Part shown: one piece after another, positions 28,800-37,083 of the stretch
Layout of the letters: each line of letters starts with the position of its first letter
Numbering within the stretch: position 1 is the first letter of the stretch
Source: Symbiodinium sp. CCMP2592
Taxonomy: Eukaryota > Sar > Dinophyceae > Suessiales > Symbiodiniaceae
NCBI GenBank assembly: GCA_905221615.1
Contig: CAJNDT010000502.1
Span: 536,931 to 600,930 of the forward strand
Reading direction: 5' to 3'
DNA length: 64,000 nucleotides
Program-made: the position numbers and the translations under genes
The notes under the pieces: model-generated
Seen by the model: only the letters and a program-made list of their open reading frames with translations
The model's database searches: none
What the model was told of the DNA's origin: nothing

Positions 28800-28849
28800 G
28801 CCTAATTGCTATCGCCATGAAGATCGAGAGCCTCGAGCCCTACCACAAG
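28800..28849 (+). CDS. small exon after element L
   Basis: LIAIAMKIESLEPYHK following ACAAGTAG|G; it ends before AATTAGGG (GA donor possible). Confidence 0.45.
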
Positions 28850-29052
28850 AATTAGGGTTTAAGACACTGAGGGTTTTAGGTCCAGGGTTTTGCGGTTTCG
28901 GTGTAGGTTTTGAGGGTTGAATAGGGTTTTAGGTAAGGTTTTGAGGTTTAAGTTTTATGGTTTTAGAGTAAGGCTTTGCAGGTTCTTAGGGGGTAAGGTT
29001 TGTTAAACGGCTCTTCGTCTTTCGCGGCCCTGAAGACCCTAAACCCTACAAG

Positions 29053-29186
29053 CCACATCCGAGACAATCCCTAAGCCCTTCAGGCCGTTCTACACCACAC
29101 CCCTAAATCCCAAAGATACGAAGTTCTTGCGCATCCCCTATAATGAAGCGCTGTGGCCAGATCTGCTGTCTAAACTACGCTCATAA
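29053..29186 (+). CDS. exon of about 43 codons, unknown protein
   Basis: After CTACAAG: TSETIPKPFRPFYTTPLNPK, DTKFLRIPYNEALWPDLLSK, LRS and TAA. The telomere-like string CCCCTAAATCCC is read as PLNP inside the frame. The true donor must precede the TAA unless this exon ends a gene. Confidence 0.55.
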
Positions 29187-29293
29187 ACCCCAAAACGCCC
29201 TATGAAGAGCCTTGCTTCCCGCACAGTAGCTCAAAACCCCCAAGCAATCGCATTCAGACGTGTATGAGGCCTCTGCACCACCCCTTTGCCCAG

Positions 29294-29384
29294 GGAGCAC
29301 CAGAGACCCTTAAGTGAGGATTTGCCGAAGGATCTCTCGAAGCTCTCAAACTTCCGCAAGGCTACATGTAAGCACTACTACAAG
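29294..29384 (+). CDS. internal exon, unknown protein
   Basis: Acceptor TTTGCCCAG|G, EHQRPLSEDLPKDLSKLSNF then RKATCKHYYK, donor AAG|GTAGGG. Ends in phase 0, matching the next exon. Confidence 0.7.
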
Positions 29385-29459
29385 GTAGGGTTTGGGGTTT
29401 TAAAGGCTCCTCGTAAGCCCGAAAGAAAAACAGGCTTTGGGGTTTAGCGAGGGGTTTAG

Positions 29460-29541
29460 GTGTCGCCACTGTTGGATCAGGTCGAAGGGGACAATCCGAA
29501 GCTGTCCGTGGACTCCCGCAGTTTCGGTGCGATTCCCGCAG
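29460..29541 (+). CDS. internal exon with telomere-like acceptor
   Basis: Acceptor GGGGTTTAG|G, one telomere-like unit, then VSPLLDQVEGDNPKLSVDSR and SFGAIPA, donor CAG|GTGCGA. The preceding intron is 75 nt. Phase 0 in, phase 1 out. Confidence 0.7.
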
Positions 29542-29890
29542 GTGCGAATCTAGACAGTGGCAGAAATAGTTGCTTCTTTTGTTTGGAACAGGGCCCTAAA
29601 CCCCAAAACCCTAAATCCTATAAGCCCTGTAAGCCCTACAAAGCTATAAACCCCATAAACCCTAAAAGCCCTATAAGCACTTGAGCCCTAAAAGTCTTAA
29701 GCCTTATAAACCCCATAGGCCTTTTATACCCCACAAACATCCAAACCCTACGAGCACTATTGAACCCTATAAGCCTTGTAAACCACCTTACAAGCCCTCT
29801 AAGCCCTATATATAGACCCGATAAACCTTGAACCTGGTTCTAAAACCCTATATAAACCCTCTAAGCCCTAGAAACCCTAAACCCCAAGAG

Positions 29891-29917
29891 GGAGCGACGA
29901 CTTCTGTTCCGGCTTGG
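29891..29917 (+). CDS. 27-nt micro-exon
   Basis: CCAAGAG|G, phase-correct reading GSDDFCSGL, donor TTGG|GTCCG. Phase fits both neighbours. The 350 bp before it are tandem CCTATAAGCCC / CCTAAACCC units without exons. Confidence 0.4.
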
Positions 29918-30021
29918 GTCCGATGGGTTTGGGGTTCAGGGGTTTAGGGTCTACTTAGATAGCCAATGGGATTACTTTAAGCTGTTCGGTCGTATATCTT
30001 TTGTCGATCTTAAAGTTTGAG

Positions 30022-30083
30022 CTTTTTTGTTCCGGCTAGTGAAGAAGACAGGAGGACAAGATGCTGCCAAATTCAGCACAAAG
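30022..30083 (+). CDS. internal exon, unknown protein
   Basis: After TTTGAG: FLFRLVKKTGGQDAAKFSTK. Starts with two bases completing the codon begun in the micro-exon and ends in phase 0 at element V (GA donor possible). Confidence 0.55.
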
Positions 30084-30240
30084 GGATCCTAGGGACCCCT
30101 AGGGGGTATGGGGAAGGGGGGGGCCTTAATTTAATGCCCATAATACCTAATTTGGGCCTTTGTATAATCAGGCCGATTTCAGGAAGTATGGTCCCCTACC
30201 CCCATCCCCCTTACCCCCCTAAGGGTCCCTATGAAGGGAA
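30084..30240. mobile_element. inverted-repeat element, family V
   Basis: GGATCCTAGGGACCCCTAGG…GGGGAAGGGGGGGGC ... CCCCCATCCCCCTTACCCCC…AAGGGTCCCT. Very G-rich left arm. Confidence 0.65.
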
Positions 30241-30250
30241 GCTGGCGTAA

Positions 30251-30355
30251 TATAGGGGTCGAAATAGTTAGCAACAACATCCCCTTATCGTCCCTATATA
30301 AAACAACATCAAACCACAAAACCCCCAGCCCGACAATGAAGGCCCCTATGTTCAG
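30251..30355 (+). mobile_element. inverted-repeat element, family K, supplies an acceptor
   Basis: TATAGGGGTCGAAATAGTTA ... AATGAAGGCCCCTATG followed by TTCAG|T at the exon. Confidence 0.6.
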
Positions 30356-30469
30356 TTCGCCCGGCCCACCGTAGCCACACGTCAGAAAACCCACAACCCA
30401 TCTGGACGATCGGCATTGGCATCCCTTGAAAGCTCTTTATATCTGTACTGCAGCAGCCCACCGAGAAAA
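30356..30469 (+). CDS. internal exon, 38 codons, unknown protein
   Basis: FARPTVATRQKTHNPSGRSA, LASLESSLYLYCSSPPRK, donor AAA|GTTCGG. 114 nt, phase 0 at both ends. Confidence 0.6.
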
Positions 30470-30736
30470 GTTCGGTTCTGGTGGTTTCGACGCCTTTCTT
30501 AAACCCACAAAAAACCGCCTTTTACTTGAATGCCACATACTAAACCCTACAAAACCCGACATCTTTAGACTGGCCCATGCAACGTCGTAAAATCTGCCTC
30601 CAGTTCTGGCCCCTAGATTAGCCTACACGCCTACCCTTCCACCCTAAAACCTAAGAGGCGTGAACTATTATTCTTTAGGGATCTAGGGTGTAGGATTCTT
30701 ACAGTGTCGTTATATGAAACACTAAACCCTAAACAG

Positions 30737-30818
30737 GTCTTCTCGAAGGACTTGTCCTCTCTGTGGCCGGCTACCAAGAATTCTCGTCGGGGCGGTGATT
30801 TTGTGGATTGTTTTTTCT
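30737..30818 (+). CDS. internal exon, unknown protein
   Basis: After AAACAG|G: FSKDLSSLWPATKNSRRGGD then FVDCFF. A GGTGAGT donor downstream is preceded by TGA in this frame; another plus frame runs into it. Confidence 0.45.
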
Positions 30819-30840
30819 GAGGGGTGAGTTTTGGGTTTAA

Positions 30841-30943
30841 AAGCCCAATACCCCTTTATTGAGGAATATACCGTAAACTATAAGGGGCTTCATTCTATGA
30901 TTTGAGCTCTATTCCTTAATTAAGGGGTATTGGGCTCTCTGGG
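30841..30943. mobile_element. inverted-repeat element, CCCAGAG superfamily (subfamily D)
   Basis: AAGCCCAATACCCCTTTATT ... TTAAGGGGTATTGGGCTCTC TGGG, left end slightly truncated. Confidence 0.8.
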
Positions 30944-31001
30944 TTCTTCGAGCTGTTTACGGACCCCATCGGCGCCTTGCGTCCACAGGCGGGTTCCTCA
31001 G
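30944..31001 (+). CDS. small exon between two elements
   Basis: FFELFTDPIGALRPQAGSSE between elements D and N. Confidence 0.45.
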
Positions 31002-31093
31002 AAGGTCCATCCATATACACTACTATTATGGAATTAGGCCCTGAAACACGAGGACATCCTAATGCCGTCATAGTAGTGTATATGGACCCTCTG
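31002..31093. mobile_element. inverted-repeat element, family N (copy 2)
   Basis: AGGTCCATCCATATACACTA ... TAGTGTATATGGACCCTCTG. Confidence 0.75.
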
Positions 31094-31158
31094 GGGTCTC
31101 TACTGAGTCTCTACAGAAACCTTAAAGGACCCCTTAAAGGGACCTTAAAGGAACCCTA
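31081..31158. repeat. segmental duplication, unit 1 (interrupted)
   Basis: GACCCTCTGGGGTCTCTACT…GGACCTTAAAGGAACCCTATA-type unit, matching 31,287-31,368; element I is inserted at its right end. Confidence 0.8.
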
Positions 31159-31276
31159 TACAGTAAACCCCATAAAGTTGGAATCCGAATTAAGGCCAAA
31201 TAGTGCTGGGATTCCTTATACATGACTCTTAAGGGATGAGGCTATTGGGTCCCCCCAACTTTTGGGCCTCTACTGT
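31159..31276. mobile_element. inverted-repeat element, family I (copy 3), occupied site
   Basis: CAGTAAACCCCATAAAGTTG ... CAACTTTTGGGCCTCTACTG. CAGTA...TACTG ends with TA on both sides recall Tc1/mariner-type TA targets (inference). The duplicated unit to the right lacks the element. Confidence 0.8.
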
Positions 31277-31286
31277 AGATCCCTTT

Positions 31287-31372
31287 ATAATGGGACCCTC
31301 TGGGGTCTCTACAGAAACCTTAAGGGACCCCTTAAAGGGACCTTAAAGGAACCCTATATAGATCCCCTTTAA
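31287..31372. repeat. segmental duplication, unit 2 (uninterrupted)
   Basis: Same unit, reading CCCTATATAGATCCCC where unit 1 carries element I. Confidence 0.8.
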
Positions 31373-31384
31373 ATGGGACCCTCG

Positions 31385-31486
31385 GGGCTGTGCTCTGCGG
31401 GAGCATCGCAGAATGCCGGCAAAGCACAGCTCGACCTGAAGACCGCACTCGTGAACAGTGCATCTCACCCCAAGGCCCTATCCCAG
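31385..31486 (+). CDS. internal exon, unknown protein
   Basis: GLCSAGASQNAGKAQLDLKT then ALVNSASHPKAL, ending at a CCCAGAG element. High G/C at third bases. Confidence 0.5.
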
Positions 31487-31809
31487 AGAGCCCTATCCCC
31501 TTTAATTCGGGAATATACCTTAAAATCTTCTAGGACCCAGAGTAGGCCCTTATTCCCTTTTTTAGGGTTTAGGTTCCCTTATAACGACCAATCTCCTTTA
31601 ATTGAGGAATATGTTAGAAGCTGCCCCCACCCTGTAATAGTGACTACAAGGGTTTTATAGGATTATATATTAGGGCCCTATTATATTCCTATTATATCAC
31701 TATTACAGGGTGGGGGCAGCTTCTAAGGAATATCCCTTAAATTTTATTAGGGTTTCTATTACCATTTAAGGTATATTCCTCAGCTAATGGGTTTTGGAGG
31801 CTCTGGGCG
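31487..31809. mobile_element. composite CCCAGAG-superfamily element with nested E
   Basis: Left end TCCCAGAGAGCCCTATCCCC, right end GGGTTTTGGAGGCTCTGGGC (F-type). Also contains an S-type fragment (31,530-31,580) and the E copy below. Confidence 0.7.
31613..31726. mobile_element. inverted-repeat element, family E (copy 3), nested
   Basis: TTAGAAGCTGCCCCCACCCT ... AGGGTGGGGGCAGCTTCTAA inserted into the interior of another element; AGGAATAT on both sides (31,605-31,612; 31,726-31,733). Confidence 0.85.
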
Positions 31810-31838
31810 CTAACAACAATGCCTGTTTCCAAGTCAAC
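31810..31838 (+). CDS. micro-exon between two elements
   Basis: ANNNACFQV between CTCTGGG and CCCAGAG ends. Candidate only. Confidence 0.3.
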
Positions 31839-31950
31839 CCAGAGACTCCAATATCCCTTAATTCAGGAATATTCCTTAAACCATAGAAGTACGGATCCTA
31901 CTGTACTTTAACGGCATCTTCCTTAATTAAGGCATAGTGGAGCCTTCGGG
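31839..31950. mobile_element. inverted-repeat element, CCCAGAG superfamily (subfamily C)
   Basis: CCCAGAGACTCCAATATCCC ... GGCATAGTGGAGCCTTCGGG; the right arm is decayed. Confidence 0.75.
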
Positions 31951-31964
31951 AATGAGGCTCTAAA

Positions 31965-32030
31965 CCCTAAACCCGAAGCCCTAAACCCTAAACCCTACCC
32001 CCTAAACCCTATAGCCCTAAACCCTAAATC
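31965..32030. repeat. telomere-like CCCTAAA array
   Basis: Eight units directly before an exon. Confidence 0.8.
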
Positions 32031-32033
32031 GCT

Positions 32034-32107
32034 GTGGAAGACGTGGAGTCGCTCGTGAAGCTCTTGCAGAGATCCCCGAGCCTGGCCGCGAGAGCCGGGA
32101 TCTACAG
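32034..32107 (+). CDS. internal exon with canonical donor
   Basis: AVEDVESLVKLLQRSPSLAA then RAGIY, donor CAG|GTACTG. Very high G/C at third positions (about 21 of 25). The acceptor is not clear: CCCTAAA units precede it. Confidence 0.55.
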
Positions 32108-32139
32108 GTACTGTTTTTCCAATTGATAAAGCCCCTCAG

Positions 32140-32298
32140 CTGGAGTTCCATGAGTCACGCAGGCCTCTCTATCACAAAGCTTCAGTAGATAATGCAACTC
32201 TCTGCCCCCTTCTTGGCTCGACACCTAATGACCTAATGGCTCTTGTTCATCAAGGGCGTGCAGAATTTAGTATTCTTGGCTTGTGGGGGCTTTTCGGG
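32140..32298 (+). CDS. internal exon, 53 codons, unknown protein
   Basis: Acceptor CCCCTCAG|C, LEFHESRRPLYHKASVDNAT, LCPLLGSTPNDLMALVHQGR, AEFSILGLWGLFG, then GG|GTTAATG at element H. Minus frames have stops. Only 32 nt separate it from the previous exon-like segment. Confidence 0.6.
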
Positions 32299-32413
32299 GT
32301 TAATGTAGGAACCTGATGAAGAAAGCCTGGGCCCATAATCCCAAAACTTAGAAGGATTCATATAAGGAACACTAATAAAGGCCCAATGTTTCTTATTCAG
32401 GTTCCTACATCAG
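32299..32413 (+). mobile_element. introner, family H: 115-nt GT-AG
   Basis: GTTAATGTAGGAACCTGATG ... TTCAGGTTCCTACATCAG. The preceding exon ends in phase 0. Confidence 0.65.
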
Positions 32414-32440
32414 CCGTCTCGAAGCCTCCGATTAGGATAG
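32414..32440 (+). CDS. possible last exon of the plus gene
   Basis: PSRSLRLG and TAG directly after the element. A minus reading (CQAILIGGFETA) competes. Confidence 0.3.
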   Translation, partial: PSRSLRLG

Positions 32441-32463
32441 CCTGACATCCTGAGCACGACTAA

Positions 32464-32574
32464 GATGCCCAGTAGTACCCTTATTCCCTTTTTGTAGTCC
32501 TAGGGTCCTTATTAAGTTACCCAATACCAAAAAGGGAGCCCTTTATTCCTAGGTTACTGGGCATCCTAGACTCA
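32464..32574. mobile_element. inverted-repeat element, family S
   Basis: GATGCCCAGTAGTACCCTTA ... TTCCTAGGTTACTGGGCATC, inner TCCCTTTTTG / CAAAAAGGGA. Fragments of the same family at 3,905, 12,450, 18,430 and 31,530. Confidence 0.8.
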
Positions 32575-32619
32575 GGAGGGGCTGGTGGGCCCCCTATGGG
32601 TGGGCCCCCCAAACTCTGA

Positions 32620-32772
32620 GACCCATGAGTGCTAAGGGTTGTTGGCAACCTCAGACCCGACCCCAGCCTAGACCCATGAGTGCTAAGGGATGTTGGCAAC
32701 CTCAGACCCGACCCCAGCCTAGACCCATGAGTGCTAAGGGATGTTGGCAACCTCAGACCCGACCTAAGCCTG
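32620..32772. repeat. three tandem 51-bp units
   Basis: Units begin GACCCATGAGTGCTAAGG at 32,620, 32,671 and 32,722. 51 is a multiple of three, so both strands give a 17-residue repeat, but no splice signals tie it to a gene. Confidence 0.9.
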
Positions 32773-32819
32773 CAACTGAAGCCCTATGCCCAGGGACTCA
32801 ACAGCTCGCGCCTCGTCGA

Positions 32820-32975
32820 CCGCCGTTTTGCACAGCATTGATTGGTCCATCGTTGAATTGCTCGGCTAATTTCAGCACTTGCAGCAGCACTAGCACTGCA
32901 TCAATGCTAACTGGCACAGCCACACATAGCCAGCACTGCGTGTTGTCAAGGGCCGAGGGCTTAAAGATTAGGCAT
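32820..32975 (-). CDS. possible downstream exon of the right-hand minus gene
   Basis: After CTTTAAG on minus: PSALDNTQCWLCVAVPVSID, AVLVLLQVLKLAEQFNDGPI, then NAVQNG and a GTCGAC donor. It would follow if the exon at 33,198 is spliced at AGCA|GTTTGTG instead of using its stop. Confidence 0.4.
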
Positions 32976-33197
32976 TGTAGGACCTAGTAATTTAGTATTA
33001 GTAGTCGTAAGTACGTAACGTAACTGGTAAATGAGTTCGTAGGCCCAGTCAATAATTGAGTCTAGGGAGTCTCAGGTCAGGCATACACGCAGTCAGGGTG
33101 CGAGGCACACAGCCAAACGGACACGGGCCGCACTAACACTGGCCCTCAGTCTGTATCCATACAAAAGCAATTAAAGCACGGCTCATTTGACAATTGC

Positions 33198-33465
33198 TCA
33201 CAAACTGCTGTGGGATCGCTTTCGGCCACCGCCACGACCCCGGCCGCGCCCAGCCCTGCCTCCTGGACTTCGCGGACCCATGGAGCCACTGGGAGCACCC
33301 GGACTGGCATCAGGAGTATCCTCGTCAGCCATTGAAGAGATGTGCTTCGGTGTGGAACGCTTTGGGGTGGTAGGCCTTGAAGTAGCTGCCGCAGCGGGAG
33401 GAGTAATGAATCCTGTGTTCTTGTCGAAGCTAGCCACGACATTCTCCATGTCTGCCCGCATCGGC
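33198..33465 (-). CDS. Arg/Gly-rich C-terminal-type exon
   Basis: Acceptor CAAGCAAG|G; frame DMENVVASFDKNTGFITPPA..., Pro/Thr/Ser-rich middle, then GRAGRGRGRGGGRKRS and TGA at 33,198-33,200. The RG-rich end resembles RNA-binding RGG boxes (family knowledge; function not shown). It could be the true C-terminus, or spliced at AGCA|GTTTGTG. Confidence 0.65.
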
Positions 33466-33849
33466 CTTGCTTGTAGACATATGCTTACGCCGTTAACCAG
33501 GCCACCTTGAATACCTACTAATTAGCCTAATTACTTATTTATTTAAATATATTTAATGTATTTATTAAAGTCTAAGTTAAAATTAGGGAGGGTTTTCATT
33601 GAACTAGGGTTTTTACTGAAGGGTGAAGGGCCAGAAGAACCCGTAAAGATTCACCTTCATAGCGGCCTACAGCTCAAGTGACTAACTGTGTAACCTAACT
33701 TACATTACGGTACAGTACATTTCACATGTCTAATAATTTAAGCCCCCAATAAACAATTCAACACAAAGCTTAAAGCTCAGTGTCAGGACGGTTGATCTGA
33801 ACTGAACTGCCTGCGTTAACTGCGGGGAAATGCGAATGCTGCTGAGCCC

Positions 33850-34045
33850 CTGGCTCCTTCTGCGAGCTGTCAAGGCTGTAGCTCTTGCGAACCGATTGCC
33901 AGCACCAGTCCACACATTCCTTCAAGGCCTCCAGCTCGGTCAGCCCACGGCGGACGCCGTTCCACTTCGCTGCGTGAGATTCTTGGCGTCCTTTGAGTTT
34001 GACTCCGAGAGGCAGAGTCATTCAGGGAAGGTTTAGGGCTGTTAT
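33850..34045 (-). CDS. internal exon, dinoflagellate-type unknown family
   Basis: KWNGVRRGLTELEALKECVD then WCWQSVRKSYSLDSSQKEPG. The pattern leading to a W.W motif is reminiscent of a large uncharacterised dinoflagellate family (from memory). The acceptor is not fixed. Confidence 0.55.
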
Positions 34046-34079
34046 GTAAGTAATATTGAAATTCTTTATTATTTATCAT

Positions 34080-34715
34080 ATTATCGGTACGAAATAACTA
34101 ACAAAAGTTCCATCCCCATTAAAATAACGACGAAATCTGTTGTCGTTCCAACCAACATCCATTATTATTTATTACGGGTCTGTATAGTGTCAGTGTATAT
34201 TACAGTACAGGACGACGACGACGGGCATAATAATAAGCCATGAAATCATTGATTGAATGATGAATGACAAACTAAAACTCCGTCGGTGAACGGCTGGGTG
34301 CCAGCCCTAGACACTAATGACGATGATGAGACCGGTCATCTAGTGACTGAAATAATTGACCTGGGAAGGAAACGGAAAGGTAATCATATGATTTATTGAG
34401 CCTCCGCTTCGGTCCTTAATTTAAATGGCAATGGTCAGAAATGGGAAAACTGCACGAGCCATATGCACTAGACTAGATTCAGAGGTCCGAGTCGGACTAG
34501 TTGCAGCGCTTGACTGGCTGCCTTGCTGCTCAGAACTTAACTTAAATCGGGCAGGTAGGGAGACGTCTGACCAGTGAGGTACGACAGGCAAACCTACGAC
34601 AAATAATCAACCAATCAAGAGGCAGTGACGGGTTCATTCAGTTTTAGTTTGACCTGACCCCCGTAACTAAGACTAATCACTGACAGACCCCAGTAAACAA
34701 ACAGAAACCAAAGAG
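34080..34715. other. AT-rich intron, nothing recognised
   Basis: No coding frame, element or structured repeat beyond AT-rich stretches. Confidence 0.6.
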
Positions 34716-34759
34716 CTTGTGTACATCACGACAAGAATCCAGAGTCGGTGTGGAGGAGG

Positions 34760-35456
34760 AAACATTGGTATCGGAGCTCCACCGGGTGCCGATTGAACCT
34801 GCAGGAAAAGCCGGCTCCGTAGGGGAGGAGCCGGCCAAGAACCGCCGGCGTCTGGTGTGCTGGACTCGCGTGAACTGCTCGCGTGTCGGTACGCTCCGCT
34901 CGAGCGGCCTTGAGCTTCTCCTCGTCTGCGGCAACAGCTGCTAGTTCAGTGAACTGCGGTTTGTCCTCCGGGTTCAAGCTTTGGAAAGCGGCAAGGATTT
35001 GGGCAGCATGATTGCTGCTCGTCCCCTGCCGCTGTGAGGATCTCCCCATGAGGAAGGCGGTCATACGAGCTCGTTCGTCCGGCTCAAGGGATTCACCAAA
35101 AAAAAACGTCAGCACACGGCTGACGTAGTCCTGCTTGATGAAGTTGCCGGATTTACCGGCTCCGCTGCCCTTTGGCCCCATTGGGATCTGGAAAGCCGCC
35201 AGCAAGGCCCTGAGGTTACTGACCGTGAGAAAAACCCCGTTGCGCAGGGCAGCCGGGATTGGCTGGAGGAGCGGGCCTGTCTGTTGGAGCACGATGCCGT
35301 AGCCCTGCAAGTGGCACGGCACTTGGAGAGGGTGCACAATCTTGATCGGGAAGCTCTGCCATTGAGAGTTCAACAGTGTGTCGTTGTGCAGCCAAGTCGG
35401 GGCGAGTCCGGCATCTGTATCCACGGTGAAGTAGGCCTCAGGCTCATGCAGTCTTA
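34760..35456 (-). CDS. large exon, dinoflagellate-type unknown family
   Basis: About 230 codons on minus with strong third-base bias: PEAYFTVDTDAGLAPTWLHN; LRNGVFLTVSNLRALLAAFQ; KGSGAGKSGNFIKQDYVSRV; FNRHPVELRYQ. I recall a similar layout (NGVFLTVS then GSG.GK.G) from predicted dinoflagellate proteins of unknown function; GAGKSG is not in a P-loop context I can support. The last about 15 codons before the stop are doubtful. Confidence 0.75.
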
Positions 35457-35744
35457 CAATAGGTAGGGCTTGTATTGTATGAATTTCGGAGTGCACGCAT
35501 TAATGCTAAGTCAGGTTTCCTATAGACTGTTTTATTGTAGCGAGTTTGGGTTTAAAACCACAGTAAAAAGAATTGGAATTATATTAATAATAACAGTTTA
35601 CATAATATCAATATATTAATATATTCAGTGATATATGACGGAAAGTTGGCAAATACTACCAGTTTACAAATTAGTTTAGCTGTATTTCCAATAGTACTTA
35701 GTAACAATAATAACTTAAATTGTGGTGAATCATGTCACTGGTCA

Positions 35745-35975
35745 TTGCCATTGCCGGGCTGCAGCTGAAGCCCCGTCCTGCGCGCATGTGTGCTGTCGCA
35801 TGGGCACTCCCAGTGCTGCATGCTTTCGGAAGCCCATGGACAGGAACACCTTCCCGTCATGCTTTCCCTGACGGCTGATGAAAACGCCACCCTTCGTCAG
35901 GAAGACACCTCGTCAAGGCTAAATTTCAGCACACCCGACAGGTTACCATCTTGGATTGACAGGCCGACTGGGCTG
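35745..35975 (-). CDS. internal exon(s), possible frameshift
   Basis: VGLSIQDGNLSGVLKFSLDE in one frame, then from the same place FLTKGGVFISRQGKHDGKVF and LSMGFRKHAALGVPMRQHTC in another. Either an AG|G acceptor (ACGAG|G) starts a second exon or one base was lost. Confidence 0.5.
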
Positions 35976-36051
35976 GGGGTATTAAATTAGAGCAAATGTT
36001 ATTGTAAGTAGTTTGTTATGTTAGTTTGGTCTTGGAGTAAGTAGAATGGTC

Positions 36052-36123
36052 AGCCATATTCTATAGGCTTCCACTTCCACCGGCCGCTGCAGTAGCTGTA
36101 GCCCATCGAAACGAAAAGCAAAC
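36052..36123 (-). CDS. small exon, unknown
   Basis: Acceptor GTCGGAG|G, best frame LLFVSMGYSYCSGRWKWKPI. A second frame (RWATATAAAGGSGSL) is open. Confidence 0.4.
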
Positions 36124-36339
36124 CTCCGACAGTGGTTAGATTAGAGACTAGACGACTCTTTCTGAGTTCTGAATTCTTAGATAATAGGCTGTTAATATTT
36201 ACTTAGTTAATATCATAATTAGTTAACTTAGATAAATTAGCATATTTGATTTAAAGCACTCGTCACTAAAAGACAGACACTGAATCTCAGAATGAGCCCT
36301 CACCTCGACCACAACTTGACAACAGCAGTCAGCGTAACG

Positions 36340-36654
36340 TATTTCCGGCCTGCCCAGGTGCAGGAAGCACGCTGGAAGCCATCTGCTGCAGATTCGGCGA
36401 TCCAGCTCGTGGCAGCTGCAGCTGCTTGGTTGGAAGCTGTCCCAGCCTTCTTTGCACTGCTCAGTTTTACCTTAACCAAGGCTTTTCGCAGTTCCGCATC
36501 TAGGCCCTTGATTCCGGTAGTCTTGAAAGCTTTGCCGTAGACGCCCTTCAGTGCTGGGTTCATCACCGAAGAATTGAACTCTCGATGATCTTCCAGGGTT
36601 GTCCTCAGCCGGGGCCACTTCGTGCCCCGGTCCATGGTGGTGCAGTAAAAATAC
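36340..36654 (-). CDS. internal exon, unknown
   Basis: Acceptor GACAAG|G; RTTLEDHREFNSSVMNPALK, GLDAELRKALVKVKLSSAKK, AAAAATSWIAESAADGFQRA. Lys/Ala-rich, high G/C third bases. An overlapping frame open from 36,786 is less protein-like. Confidence 0.6.
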
Positions 36655-37083
36655 CTTGTCCACCTTAGCACAAACAATAGTAAGCCTAAAAACCGGTGCC
36701 GCAAACCGTAGTAACCGTGCATCAGCAATACAAAATAGCCTCAGGCCTCGGATCCCCGGCCCCCGCCGAAAGACGAAGAATACAACCTACATGTTTCAGA
36801 CTGTCGTGTCAGACCAGCACCGTGAGATTAGTTAGTCGTAGAAGGTTGGGATAGGTTTTAGTAGGGTTGCTTATTTACGAATTTATTCTATTTAAATGCT
36901 GCATTACTCTTTAAGTCTTTGTAATTGTATGAATTTGGGGAACTAATTTAATTAATTTTGAATTTACATAATAGTAAGAAGTGTGACGTAGTCCGACAGG
37001 CTAATTTAATAGGCTCGAATTAATATACTGATAATGATAACTGATAGTCTCCCAGAATTCAATAAAATGTAGGTTCAAGCCAC

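Noticed and set aside
34760-35456. P-loop ATPase from the GAGKSG string
   Set aside because: The surrounding sequence lacks a Walker A hydrophobic strand or Walker B; in context it fits an uncharacterised dinoflagellate family.
36472-36786. 105-codon minus frame overlapping exon 36,340-36,654
   Set aside because: Lower third-base G/C and odd composition compared with the overlapping frame; the alternative exon has an AG|G start.
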